A stretch of DNA of 64,000 bases from Rhodoferax potami (GCF_032193765.1 NZ_JAVBIJ010000001.1:3348001-3412000); one strand, 5' to 3'. Counted from the first letter of the stretch, positions 37,075 to 45,593 are shown. The notes: a model not told the origin generated them from the sequence alone. Translations and numbers: made by a program.

Positions 37075-37932
37075 ATGGGCACGAATCTGAACCTACGGGC
37101 CCTGCTGATCTCGGTCTTGCTGCTGTTGGCGCTATTGGGTATCTGGCAAGTGGCTTCCCAGTCCAGTGCCAGCGCCAGTGCTAGCAACTTGAGTGCAGAG
37201 CAGGCTGAGTACCTCAAGATGCTGGGCAAAGACCCCGGTGCGCAAAAGCAGGGCGGTTTTCCTACCCCTGCCGAAATGGGGCAAGCCGCCTGGAAGCACT
37301 TGGCAGATCCCTTTTATGACAAAGGCCCCAACGACAAAGGCATCGCCATCCAGCTGGGCCACTCGCTGGCGCGGGTGGGCCTGGGCTTTTTGCTGGCGTG
37401 TGTGGTGGCGATACCGTTGGGGTTTGTGATCGGCATGTCGCCTCTGCTGCACAGGGCGCTGGACCCGTTTATCCAGATCCTCAAGCCCATCTCGCCGCTG
37501 GCTTGGATGCCGCTGGCGCTCTACACCATCAAGGACTCGTCGGCCTCCGGCATCTTTGTGATCTTCATCTGCTCGGTGTGGCCCATGCTGATCAACACGG
37601 CGTTCGGCGTGGCCAGCGTCAAGCGCGAGTGGCTGAATGTCGCCAAGACCCTGGAGGTCAAGCCCCTGCGCAAAGCCTTTCAGGTGATATTGCCTGCAGC
37701 CGCGCCCACCATCCTGACCGGCATGCGCATCTCCATGGGTATTGCCTGGCTGGTCATTGTGGCGGCTGAAATGCTGGTGGGTGGCACCGGCATCGGCTAC
37801 TTTGTCTGGAACGAGTGGAACAACCTTTCACTCACCAACGTGCTGTTTGCCATTGGCGTCATCGGCGTCATGGGCATGCTGCTGGACCTGGTGTTTGCCC
37901 GCCTGCAGAAATGGGTGACCTATGCAGACTGA
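37075..37932 (+). CDS. cynB: cyanate ABC transporter permease (NrtB-like)
   Basis: A 285-residue inner membrane permease with an N-terminal membrane anchor, a periplasmic segment, and five to six further helices. The EAA-type loop is near LNVAKTLEVKPLRKAFQVILPAAAP. FIQILKPISPLAWMPLALY is typical of the nitrate/taurine/cyanate permease class. It starts three bases after cynA and overlaps the start of the ATPase gene by 11 bases. Confidence 0.9.
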   Translation: MGTNLNLRALLISVLLLLALLGIWQVASQSSASASASNLSAEQAEYLKMLGKDPGAQKQGGFPTPAEMGQAAWKHLADPFYDKGPNDKGIAIQLGHSLARVGLGFLLACVVAIPLGFVIGMSPLLHRALDPFIQILKPISPLAWMPLALYTIKDSSASGIFVIFICSVWPMLINTAFGVASVKREWLNVAKTLEVKPLRKAFQVILPAAAPTILTGMRISMGIAWLVIVAAEMLVGGTGIGYFVWNEWNNLSLTNVLFAIGVIGVMGMLLDLVFARLQKWVTYAD

Positions 37933-38827
37933 GCCCACCACCACAATGACAACGCCCCGCCCCTTTTTGCAAATCGAGGGCTTGGCCAAGAGCTATCCCG
38001 GCGCTACTGAGCCCGTGTTTGATCAGGTGAACTTCACCGTGGCCAAAGGCGAGTTTGTTTGCATCATCGGCCACTCGGGTTGCGGCAAAACCACCATCCT
38101 CAATGTGTTGGCCGGTCTGGAGCAAGCCAGCGCGGGTCACGTGTTTATGGATGGCCGGGAGGTCAATGCGCCCGGCCTGGAGCGTGGCGTTGTGTTCCAA
38201 GGCCATGCCCTCATGCCGTGGCTCACAGTGCGCCACAACATTGCGTTTGCAGTCCGCTCCAAGTGGCCCGATTGGTCTGCTGCACAAGTGCAAGCGCAGG
38301 TCGAAAAATATGTGGCTTTGGTGGGGCTGAGTGCCGCTATAGACAAAAAGCCTGCAGCGCTTTCGGGCGGCATGAAACAGCGCGTGGGTATTGCCCGTGC
38401 GTTTGCCATCGAGCCCAAAATGCTGCTGCTCGACGAGCCCTTTGGCGCACTGGATGCGCTCACCCGGGGCACCATTCAGGACGAGTTGCTCACCATCGTG
38501 CGTGACACCGGGCAAACCGTTTTCATGATTACCCACGATGTGGACGAAGCCGTGCTGCTCGCCGACAAAGTGCTGCTCATGAGCAACGGCCCCACCGCGC
38601 GGGTAGCCGAGATCGTGCACAACACCATGCCCCGCGACCGGCAGCGCGCCACCGTGCACCACGACCCGCAGTACTACCCGCTGCGCAACCATCTGGTGGA
38701 CTTTCTGGTCAGCCGGTCCAAAGACCTGTCCAACGGCCGCGCGCCTGCACACCCGCCGGTGGTGCAGCCCGGGCTGGCCGCACTCACACCGACCGCACCA
38801 GTAACCCTAGACGAGGCCTCGTCATGA
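37922..38827 (+). CDS. cynD: cyanate ABC transporter ATP-binding protein (NrtD-like)
   Basis: A 301-residue ATPase with Walker [12 protein letters not shown] (about residues 53-63), signature [16 protein letters not shown], Walker [13 protein letters not shown] and the switch His in VFMITHD. It belongs to the nitrate/sulfonate/taurine class of importers. The C-terminus is about 40 residues longer than the ATPase core and Pro-rich. Start at 37922 overlaps the permease; another ATG exists at 37946. Its end overlaps the next start (ATGA). Confidence 0.9.
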   Translation: MQTEPTTTMTTPRPFLQIEGLAKSYPGATEPVFDQVNFTVAKGEFVCIIGHSGCGKTTILNVLAGLEQASAGHVFMDGREVNAPGLERGVVFQGHALMPWLTVRHNIAFAVRSKWPDWSAAQVQAQVEKYVALVGLSAAIDKKPAALSGGMKQRVGIARAFAIEPKMLLLDEPFGALDALTRGTIQDELLTIVRDTGQTVFMITHDVDEAVLLADKVLLMSNGPTARVAEIVHNTMPRDRQRATVHHDPQYYPLRNHLVDFLVSRSKDLSNGRAPAHPPVVQPGLAALTPTAPVTLDEASS

Positions 38828-39270
38828 GCAGCCCCTTACTCAGCCGCCCGCCCCTGCCACCGTTCACGCTGGAGACAGCCAAAGAAAAGGTGCAAAAGGC
38901 CGAAGACGCCTGGAACAGCTGCGACCCCGACCGTGTGGCTCTGGCTTACACCGAAGACTCGGTGTGGCGCAACCGCGCCGATTTCTTGTCGGGCCGCCCC
39001 ATGATCCGCGAGTTCTTGAAACGCAAGTGGGCCAAGGAGCTGGACTACCGGCTCAAGAAAGAGCTGTGGGCCTTTACCGGCAACCGCATCTCGGTGCGCT
39101 TTGAGTACGAGTGGCACGACGACGCGGGCTTTTGGTTCCGCTCGCACGGCAACGAGCAATGGGAGTTTGACGATCACGGCCTCATGCGCCGCCGCGAAGC
39201 CAGCATCAACGATGTGCCCATCCAAGCAGCCGATCGCAAGTTCCACTGGCCACGCCCGGTCGCGGCCTAG
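38824..39270 (+). CDS. NTF2-like (DUF1348) protein in cyanate operon
   Basis: A 148-residue protein of the NTF2/SnoaL fold, DUF1348 type. Landmarks are [26 protein letters not shown] at the first helix-strand unit, FLKRKW, and [23 protein letters not shown]. It overlaps the ABC ATPase gene by four bases and precedes cyanase by 43 bp, so it is made together with them. Function is unknown. The pocket of this fold could bind a small metabolite such as carbamate or cyanate, but the sequence alone does not show this. Confidence 0.85.
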   Translation: MSSPLLSRPPLPPFTLETAKEKVQKAEDAWNSCDPDRVALAYTEDSVWRNRADFLSGRPMIREFLKRKWAKELDYRLKKELWAFTGNRISVRFEYEWHDDAGFWFRSHGNEQWEFDDHGLMRRREASINDVPIQAADRKFHWPRPVAA

Positions 39271-39313
39271 CCCATTACCCCTTTTTATCTATCAACACCC
39301 AAAGGAGCACTCC

Positions 39314-39757
39314 ATGAACCGCAACGACATCACTGAAAAAATCATTACCGTCAAAGTCAGCAAAGGCATCACCTGGGAATCGGTGGCCAAAAAAGTGGGC
39401 TTGAGCAAAGAGTGGACTACCGCCGCCTGCCTGGGCCAGATGACGCTGGACGACAAGCAAGCCAAGATCGTGGGCAAAATCTTCGGCCTGACGGTAGAAG
39501 AGCAAAAGTGGTTGCAAGTGGTGCCCTACAAAGGCTCGCTGCCCACCCCCGTGCCCACCGACCCGCTGATCTACCGCTGGTATGAAATCGTCAGCGTGTA
39601 CGGCACCACCATCAAAGAACTCATCCACGAAGAGTTTGGCGACGGCATCATGAGCGCCATCGACTTCTCGATGGACATCGTGCGCCAGCCCGACCCCAAG
39701 GGCGACCGGGTGAACGTGGTGCTGTCGGGCAAGTTCTTGCCCTACAAGACGTACTGA
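39314..39757 (+). CDS. cynS: cyanase
   Basis: A 147-residue cyanate hydratase (cyanate plus bicarbonate to carbamate and CO2, releasing ammonia). The C-terminal catalytic domain holds IYRWYEIVSVYGTTIKEL and EEFGDGIMSAIDF, containing the Arg, Glu and Ser of the active site. Length matches the family (about 150-156). AAAGGAG precedes the ATG. No carbonic anhydrase gene (cynT) accompanies it. Its TGA directly abuts the stop codon of the convergent aroG gene. Confidence 0.97.
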   Translation: MNRNDITEKIITVKVSKGITWESVAKKVGLSKEWTTAACLGQMTLDDKQAKIVGKIFGLTVEEQKWLQVVPYKGSLPTPVPTDPLIYRWYEIVSVYGTTIKELIHEEFGDGIMSAIDFSMDIVRQPDPKGDRVNVVLSGKFLPYKTY

Positions 39758-40858
39758 TTAAGCAGCAGCTTTCTGGCGGCGCGCACGCACAGCGGCCGCC
39801 AGTTGTTCCAGCACCGGCACGGTTTGCGCCCAGCTGATGCAGGCGTCGGTCACGCTCACGCCGTGCTGCAGCGGCTTGCCGTCCACGATGTCCTGGCGGC
39901 CCTCGTTGAGGTGGCTCTCGATCATCAGGCCGGTAATGCGCTCATCGCCAGCGGCAATCTGTGCTGCCACGTCTTGCGCCACCACGATCTGGCGGGCATG
40001 CTGCTTGCTGCTGTTGGCGTGGCTCACGTCAATCATCACCTGCTCGCGCAGGCCGGCGGCTTTGAGCAGCGCGCAAGCTGCGTCCACATCGGCGGCGGAG
40101 TAGTTGGGCGCCTTGCCGCCGCGCAAGATCACGTGGCAATCGTTGTTGCCGCGTGTCTCGAAGATGGCGGCCTGGCCCATCTTGGTCATGCCCATGAAAG
40201 CGTGCGCGCCTTGCGCGGCCTGAATCGCGTCGGTCGCTACCTTGATGCCGCCGTCCGTCCCGTTCTTGAAGCCCACGGGGCAGCTCAGGCCGCTGGCCAG
40301 CTGGCGGTGGCTCTGGCTCTCGGTGGTGCGCGCACCAATGGCACCCCAGCTCACCAGTTCGCTGATGAACTGCGGCGAGAGCAAATCCAAAAACTCGGTG
40401 GCTGCAGGCAAGCCGGTGTCCAGCACGTCCAGCAACAAGCGGCGCGCCATCTCCAGCCCTTGGTTGATGGCAAAGCTGCCGTCCAGGTGCGGGTCGTTGA
40501 TATAGCCCTTCCAGCCCACGGTGGTGCGCGGCTTTTCAAAGTACACGCGCATCACCACCAGCAGGTCGGCGCTCAGTGCATCCGCCTGCGCCTTGAGCAG
40601 GCGGGCGTATTCCATGGCCTGGCTGTGGTCGTGGATGGAGCAGGGCCCCACCACCACCACCAGCCGGTCGTCCTGCCCCTGCAGGATGCGAGAGATGGCC
40701 GCACGGCTGCTCTCCACCAGCGCCTCGGCCGCGGCCGGCACGGGCAGCTTTTCTTCCAGAAGCGCGGGGGTGATGAGCGGGCGCACCGCGCCGATGCGCA
40801 CATCGTCAATGCGGGTGGTGTCGTGGGTGGTCAGGGCGGCGATGGTGGAGGTGGTCAT
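39758..40858 (-). CDS. aroG: 3-deoxy-7-phosphoheptulonate synthase (class I, AroG-type)
   Basis: A 366-residue DAHP synthase, first enzyme of the shikimate pathway. Motifs: VVVGPCSIHD, RVYFEKPRTTVGWKGYINDP, GARTTESQSHRQLASG, NGTDGG, and DVSHANSSKQ. It is the E. coli AroF/G/H type, normally feedback-regulated by one aromatic amino acid; which one cannot be told. A dispersed repeat copy begins seven bases upstream of its ATG, in the position of the ribosome-binding site, and no purine-rich RBS is visible. Confidence 0.95.
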   Translation of the reverse strand: MTTSTIAALTTHDTTRIDDVRIGAVRPLITPALLEEKLPVPAAAEALVESSRAAISRILQGQDDRLVVVVGPCSIHDHSQAMEYARLLKAQADALSADLLVVMRVYFEKPRTTVGWKGYINDPHLDGSFAINQGLEMARRLLLDVLDTGLPAATEFLDLLSPQFISELVSWGAIGARTTESQSHRQLASGLSCPVGFKNGTDGGIKVATDAIQAAQGAHAFMGMTKMGQAAIFETRGNNDCHVILRGGKAPNYSAADVDAACALLKAAGLREQVMIDVSHANSSKQHARQIVVAQDVAAQIAAGDERITGLMIESHLNEGRQDIVDGKPLQHGVSVTDACISWAQTVPVLEQLAAAVRARRQKAAA

Positions 40859-40864
40859 ACTATG

Positions 40865-40918
40865 AATTTGATAGCTACTCGCGCAGGTAATACGAGCGCT
40901 AGAGGGTGATTTGGCTTG
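40865..40918 (+). repeat. dispersed ~50-bp repeat, copy 4 (left border of RM island)
   Basis: Shows TAGCTACTCGCGCA and ACGAGCGCTAGAG followed by GATTTGGCTT. It forms the aroG leader on the minus strand and the left border of the low-GC island. Confidence 0.88.
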
Positions 40919-40986
40919 TATTTTAGACGGTGCGTAGTTTGGGGCGTTTGAAATAAATTACTGTATAAATTCACAAAGGGACAAAA

Positions 40987-41004
40987 ACCGGACAAATGTC
41001 CGGT
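40987..41004 (+). promoter_or_regulatory. palindromic operator in front of the methyltransferase gene
   Basis: ACCGGAC-AAAT-GTCCGGT, 7-bp arms, lies 14 bp before the ATG at 41019. A -10-like TATAAA is at 40964-40969. The inner GGACAAATGTCC resembles the operator GGACAAATTGTCC bound by the N-terminal domain of M.SsoII in autorepression. Confidence 0.7.
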
Positions 41005-41018
41005 AGTATTCCCGCCGT

Positions 41019-42278
41019 ATGACAAGCCCAATCACCACCGAAGACAACTCCGCCGCCCTCCAATACTTGCAGGCGGCACGCAAATCCCACTCACAAGCTG
41101 ACCTAGCCAAGCATCTGAAATTTGGTGAAAGGCAGGTACGACGTTGGGAAAAGGGTGAACAACCAATACCGGCCCATGTAGCCGAAGAGCTTCAGCGCCT
41201 TCTCGACTTTGGGATTGACTCCAAGCCAACCAGTGACTTCACCTTTATCGATCTCTTTGCCGGTATCGGCGGGATCAGATTGGCTTTTGAAGCGATTGGT
41301 GGCGAGTGCGTCTTCACCAGCGAGTGGGATAGCTATGCGCAGAAGACCTACGCTACCAACTTCCCCAGTTCGCACGTCATCAACGGAGACATCACCCAGA
41401 TTGATGCGGAAGACATCCCGGACCATGACGTGCTTCTGGGCGGCTTCCCCTGCCAGCCCTTCTCTATCGCGGGTGTGTCAAAAAAGAATGCGCTTGGCCG
41501 TGCGCACGGCTTCGCTGATGAAACACAAGGCACGCTTTTCTTTGATGTGGCACGCATCATTGCGAAGAAGCGGCCCAAGGCGTTCATGCTCGAGAACGTC
41601 AAGAACCTGCAATCGCATGACAAAGGTCGCACCTTTGACGTGATCCATCGGACGCTTCGTGATGATCTTGGCTACAACGTTTTCTTCAAGGTGATTGATG
41701 GCGCTCACTTTGTGCCACAGCATCGCGAGCGGATCATCATTGTTGGCTTCAGGGACGATGTTGACTTTGATTGGGACAAAGTGAAATTGCCCGGAAAAGG
41801 CAACGTCACTCTTGGCGAGATTCTTCACAAACCCAAGCTCGAGGCAGCAGCGAAAGTCGATGGCAGCAATTACTTTGACTATGAGAACAAGAAGCTGCTG
41901 AGCAAGTACACGCTGACAGACAACTTGTGGACGTACCTGCAGAACTACAAGAAGAAACACCAAGCCGCTGGCAATGGATTTGGCTTTGGGATGGTCAACG
42001 AAGGAAGCGTCACTCGCACACTTTCTGCACGCTATTACAAGGACGGATCAGAAATTCTTGTGGATCAAGGTGATGACAAAAATCCTCGTCGCTTGACCCC
42101 AAGGGAATGCGCCCGATTGATGGGATTCCCTGACACTTTCAAGATTCCTGTGTCAGATACCCGCGCCTACAAGCAGTTCGGAAACTCCGTAGTGGTCCCA
42201 GTCATGGAGGCTGTTGCGAAGGCGATGCGACCACATATCTGCAGCCCAGCCAGTGCTGCAAAGGCAAAGAAGAAATAG
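41019..42278 (+). CDS. C5-cytosine DNA methyltransferase with N-terminal HTH
   Basis: A 419-residue m5C methyltransferase. Residues 10-65 form a helix-turn-helix ([23 protein letters not shown]) like that of M.SsoII, M.EcoRII and Dcm. The catalytic domain has motif [17 protein letters not shown], motif [11 protein letters not shown] with the nucleophilic Cys, motif VI ENVKNL, motif [15 protein letters not shown] and motif [11 protein letters not shown]. By family and partner (MvaI/BcnI-type nuclease, Vsr) the likely target is CCWGG or CCNGG. The HTH probably represses its own promoter at the palindrome upstream. Confidence 0.92.
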   Translation: MTSPITTEDNSAALQYLQAARKSHSQADLAKHLKFGERQVRRWEKGEQPIPAHVAEELQRLLDFGIDSKPTSDFTFIDLFAGIGGIRLAFEAIGGECVFTSEWDSYAQKTYATNFPSSHVINGDITQIDAEDIPDHDVLLGGFPCQPFSIAGVSKKNALGRAHGFADETQGTLFFDVARIIAKKRPKAFMLENVKNLQSHDKGRTFDVIHRTLRDDLGYNVFFKVIDGAHFVPQHRERIIIVGFRDDVDFDWDKVKLPGKGNVTLGEILHKPKLEAAAKVDGSNYFDYENKKLLSKYTLTDNLWTYLQNYKKKHQAAGNGFGFGMVNEGSVTRTLSARYYKDGSEILVDQGDDKNPRRLTPRECARLMGFPDTFKIPVSDTRAYKQFGNSVVVPVMEAVAKAMRPHICSPASAAKAKKK

Positions 42279-42299
42279 TCACTTTTCAAGGAGTCCAAC

Positions 42300-42575
42300 A
42301 TGCAGACAACATCGCGCATTCCATCACTGCCAAATAAGTCTTACTTTGCAATGAACAGGTGGTTCCAGCAGATGCAACTGGCGGGCCTGCTCTATCACCC
42401 TGATGAACGCGCTGAAGACATCGTTGACATTGAAACGGATACGCAAGTGTTTGACCCAGCTGAATGTGAACTACTTGATGCGCTGATCGACCAAATGTTT
42501 GAGGTCCATGGAGATAAGGTTTACGACGTTTGCATAAAGCACGTTCACAAGGCCATGGGCATTAAGCCAGAGTGA
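42300..42575 (+). CDS. 91-aa unknown protein in RM operon
   Basis: A small acidic protein starting MQTTSRIPSLPNKSYFAMNRW, not recognised. It has no cysteine pair, membrane segment or obvious HTH; the second half (FDPAECELLDALIDQMFEVHG) looks helical. It lies 21 bp after the methyltransferase gene (with an AAGGAG-type RBS) and overlaps the GTG start of vsr (GTGA), so it is translated with the system. It could be a partner of Vsr or of the nuclease, or a controller-like element. Confidence 0.7.
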   Translation: MQTTSRIPSLPNKSYFAMNRWFQQMQLAGLLYHPDERAEDIVDIETDTQVFDPAECELLDALIDQMFEVHGDKVYDVCIKHVHKAMGIKPE

Positions 42576-43000
42576 TTGATATTGTTGACCCTGCTACCCG
42601 CAGTCGAATGATGGCGGGTATCAAGTGCAAGGACACCAAGCCGGAGGTTTTCTTGCGAAAAGCCTTGCATGCACAAGGCCTGCGTTACAGGCTTGGCGGC
42701 TGCGGACTACCTGGCAAGCCTGATCTAGTCTTCCCATCAAGAAAAGCGGTTGTATTCGTGCACGGGTGCTTTTGGCATCGCTACGAATGCAGGTACTTCA
42801 AATGGCCTCAAAGCAATGGCGCTTTTTGGAAAACCAAACTCGACAGAAATGTAAAGCGCGACATGTGCGTGAAAGCAGCATTGAAACAGCTTGGATGGTT
42901 AGTCTTTACTGTCTGGGAGTGCGAGCTACGAGAAACAAGGTTTCAGCTTCCCAATGAATCTATAGAGCAACTGCTTCTCGAATTGAAGTCGATTAAATGA
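42572..43000 (+). CDS. vsr: very short patch repair endonuclease Vsr
   Basis: A 142-residue Vsr enzyme, nicking 5' of the T in T:G mismatches that arise by deamination of m5C. Segments: DPATRSRMMAGIKCKDTKPE, GKPDLVFPSRKAVVFVHGCFWHRYEC with the catalytic Asp and His residues and the zinc ligands, and LGWLVFTVWECEL. It starts with GTG at 42572 overlapping the previous stop. Presence of Vsr fits a C5 methyltransferase on CCWGG-type sites. Confidence 0.94.
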   Translation: MIDIVDPATRSRMMAGIKCKDTKPEVFLRKALHAQGLRYRLGGCGLPGKPDLVFPSRKAVVFVHGCFWHRYECRYFKWPQSNGAFWKTKLDRNVKRDMCVKAALKQLGWLVFTVWECELRETRFQLPNESIEQLLLELKSIK

Positions 43001-43042
43001 GACGAAGGATGGTTTTAAGATCGCCATAAAAAGGGGGAAGAA

Positions 43043-44335
43043 ATGGCGATTGAGACTGTCGAAAAATTGCTTCTGCGTTTTCGTGCACTGGGAGCCGAGC
43101 GAGTTTTTTTTAAGAAACTGGCTGAGAACGACAACAGAAAGCAACAGATCTATCTGGGTAGTAGTTTTGCCGCGCTGAGTTTTTTCCCTTATGGGGAAAT
43201 TGTTGCCTACCCGGATCTGAAGGTACCCAATTTCAAAGCCCCTTTGGATTTTTTTTGGTTTGACGAAAGCACGGTAGAGAAGGCGCGCGGTGCTCAATTA
43301 ATTCTTTATCCAGCATATCCAGAGGTTCGCCTTTCAGGTTTTTTGACTGGCTGCCGAATAGCGCCAAGTGAACATATGCGCGAAGTACCCGAAGAATGTC
43401 GCCGAGGGTTCGATGGGCGGGTATTGATTTTTGGAACAACGGCAGATGGAAGGACGTTTGCCTATTTGGCCGCCGAGAACACACATCTTTCCAAAGAGCT
43501 ACGCGCCCATCCCAGTGCATCCGATGAGCTACTGATCGAACTAACACTCCCAGTTGGCTCTCAAGAAAACAAGCAAAAACTTCTGGACGCTCTGCGGGAG
43601 ATACATCAGACAGGGCCGCACAGCTCCAAACGTATGTACTCGGATGGGACAGTTAAACCTTATACAGCGCGCAATGGTGGCGGCTATACCTTGGAAGCGC
43701 TGCTTGGCATTGCTCCCAATTCTCGAGCAGAGCCCGATTACATGGGCTGGGAAATTAAGGCCTACACGAAATCCCGTGTGACACTGATGACGCCCGAACC
43801 GAATGGAGGGTTTTACGGACGAGAAGGTGTCCGCGCTTTTGTTGAAAAGTATGGACATTTGTCAGCTGCTGGGGATAAATACTTCACCGGCGCGCATAAG
43901 GTTGATAAACCAACAGAACTGGCTGGAACCACTTTGAAGTTGAGGGGATACAACCCTGATTTACCAGACAAGATGGCGGTAGACGGTGCAATCTATCTTG
44001 TGGACGCACTAGGCGAAGAAATCGCAGTGTGGGATTTTTCGAGCCTACTCACACATTGGAATAGAAAACATGCGTTTGCAGCCTATGTCCCTACTGAGAG
44101 GTATAGCGCTACTAATGAGTACCACTACAAAAGTCCGATATTGATGGGCGAGCAAACGGATTTCAGTAAATATCTGCAAGCCTTGGCGAGGGGGATGATT
44201 GTTTTTGATCCAGGCTCAAAGATCTATGGTCCCGATTCCGAAAAAGCTGGGACAGTAAAAGCCAGAAGCCAATTCAGAATTACGGTTAAGGATTTAAGCA
44301 AGCTGTATACCCACTTTTCTGCTGAAGATCTGTAG
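43043..44335 (+). CDS. MvaI/BcnI-family type II restriction endonuclease
   Basis: A 430-residue endonuclease. The C-terminal half has the MvaI/BcnI core: YTARNGGGYTLEALLGI, NSRAEPDYMGWEIKAYTKS with the D...E-x-K catalytic residues, and later VWDFSSLLTHWNRKHAFAAYV. MvaI cuts CCWGG and BcnI CCSGG as monomers. The N-terminal about 190 residues are an extra domain absent from the small family members. Base composition is clearly less GC-rich than in the surrounding genes, which suggests transfer. It is the last gene of the RM operon, 42 bp after vsr. Confidence 0.85.
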   Translation: MAIETVEKLLLRFRALGAERVFFKKLAENDNRKQQIYLGSSFAALSFFPYGEIVAYPDLKVPNFKAPLDFFWFDESTVEKARGAQLILYPAYPEVRLSGFLTGCRIAPSEHMREVPEECRRGFDGRVLIFGTTADGRTFAYLAAENTHLSKELRAHPSASDELLIELTLPVGSQENKQKLLDALREIHQTGPHSSKRMYSDGTVKPYTARNGGGYTLEALLGIAPNSRAEPDYMGWEIKAYTKSRVTLMTPEPNGGFYGREGVRAFVEKYGHLSAAGDKYFTGAHKVDKPTELAGTTLKLRGYNPDLPDKMAVDGAIYLVDALGEEIAVWDFSSLLTHWNRKHAFAAYVPTERYSATNEYHYKSPILMGEQTDFSKYLQALARGMIVFDPGSKIYGPDSEKAGTVKARSQFRITVKDLSKLYTHFSAEDL

Positions 44336-44369
44336 AGAATATGTAACGTGAAATACATCAAATGCTTCC

Positions 44370-44422
44370 ATTTTGATAGCTGCTTGCGCAATATCCACGA
44401 GCGCTAGAGCCCGATTTGTCTC
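44370..44422 (+). repeat. dispersed ~50-bp repeat, copy 5 (right border of RM island)
   Basis: Shows TAGCTGCTTGCGCA and ACGAGCGCTAGAG followed by CCCGATTTGTCTC. Same orientation as copy 4, 3.5 kb away. Confidence 0.9.
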
Positions 44423-44842
44423 TTAAACCAACCCATGCCGCTCCATCACCTCCCGCCAAGCCGCCAGCTTGCGCTCAAAGCTCCAGCTGGCGTTGGCCGG
44501 GCTGGTGCTGGGTAGTTGGTAAACGGGCACGCCCAGGGTGCGGGTGTGGCGGGCGTGTTTGAAGCTCTCGCCGCCGTTGTGGCCGATGGCCTGTAGCTGC
44601 GGCAGGTGCAGTGCGGCAGTGTCGTTGGGCACCGCGTTGCGGATGGCACTGGCCAGGCTGCCTTCGCGCTCGCAGCGGGCGTACACATCCCACACGCCTG
44701 AGCCGCGCTCCAGCAGCCATGCACTATGGATTTCATAGCTGCTGGTACGTATTCCATGTGGGCCAAAGCCCCAAAAGATATGCGCTTGCATTCCAGAGCC
44801 AGTGCCGCCTACCTGACCTGAAACGCTGTAGGCGCGCTGCAT
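44423..44842 (-). pseudogene. truncated duplicate of DNA glycosylase gene
   Basis: The minus strand encodes 139 residues whose last about 95 (from WLLERGSGVWDVYARCERE to the C-terminal ERHGLV) are nearly identical to the intact glycosylase at 45607-46110. Similarity stops near 44780, just past the dispersed repeat inside the gene; the N-terminal catalytic part (GSFPG region) is missing and replaced by unrelated sequence. The two copies are direct repeats of about 350 bp, 1184 bp apart. Probably non-functional. Confidence 0.85.
44728..44780 (+). repeat. dispersed ~50-bp repeat, copy 6 (degenerate)
   Basis: TAGCTGCTGGTACGTATTCCATG is a decayed form of the first block, and the second block is changed to TGGGCCAAAG. 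It is the duplicate of copy 7 inside the truncated glycosylase gene. Confidence 0.65.
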
Positions 44843-44940
44843 GGTTCGTTTGGACTATTGATAATCACGGATCCACGGCCATAGCATGCTCACGCTCAAC
44901 ATGTTTTTCAAGTCACTCAACATAGGGAGATATTTGAAGT

Positions 44941-45593
44941 ATGCAAAACGCAAAAAAACTGATGTCCGTAGTTGCAACAGCGCTACTTTTTGCAGCACCC
45001 GTAGCTTCACATGCTGTGGACCTGGACTTCAATGGAGCTGTTAGTAACGGCGTAAGGCTGTCCCAAAACTATGGCGACGGACCAACGTGGGACGTCACCT
45101 ATCGGGACTTAACGACTCCCTCCTTCTCACTCTTGGGTTGGACCACGGGTTACCAAGGAACGCGGGATGTACTCTATTCAGGTGTCACCGACGCCGGCTC
45201 GCATGGTCGCATCACTATTGCCCCCTATGCGGGCTACCAAGTTACGCTCAACTCTTTTGACTTAACTCCATATCTGACGGGTGCCCCACGCACTTTTTCC
45301 TCGCAATGGGCGGTCTACTCTGTAGGGGGGGGGGCCTCATTCGCATCCGTCGGCCCTTTGGCTACTTTGACTACGTATAGCCCAGCGTTGTCGTCAACCA
45401 CCGGTGTCATCATTGAGTGAAGGCCAGTGCTTACTATGTGGGTATCGACAACATTCGTTTCTCAGTGACTGCTGTCCCTGAACCCGAAACCTATGCGTTG
45501 CTGTTGGCGGGCCTAGGCGTGGTTGGGGCTATAGCGCGCCGCAAAAAGCCCGCCGCTCAAGCAATCGCTCTGTGGCGAGGCACGCGGGGGTAG
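44941..45593 (+). pseudogene. PEP-CTERM sorted exoprotein, frameshifted
   Basis: From ATG 44941 a 159-residue exported protein (signal peptide ending SHAVDLD) runs to a TGA at 45418-45420. The coding sense continues in another frame from 45423 as ASAYYVGIDNIRFSVTAVPE and then a PEP-CTERM signal: VPEPETYALLLAGLGVVG, then ARRKK, ending at 45593. One missing G (TGG to TG at about 45419) would fuse the two parts. PEP-CTERM proteins are processed by exosortase and secreted with exopolysaccharide. A run of ten G lies at 45325-45334 but the frame break is not there. Confidence 0.82.

Noticed and set aside
35648..38827. Nitrate or bicarbonate transporter NrtABD/CmpABD
   Set aside because: The protein family fits, but cyanase lies in the same operon and no nitrate reductase or carbon-fixation genes are near.
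45325..45334. Poly-G tract as a phase-variation switch
   Set aside because: The frame reads sensibly on both sides of the G run; the break lies about 85 bp downstream, and frames given by nine or eleven G soon hit stops.
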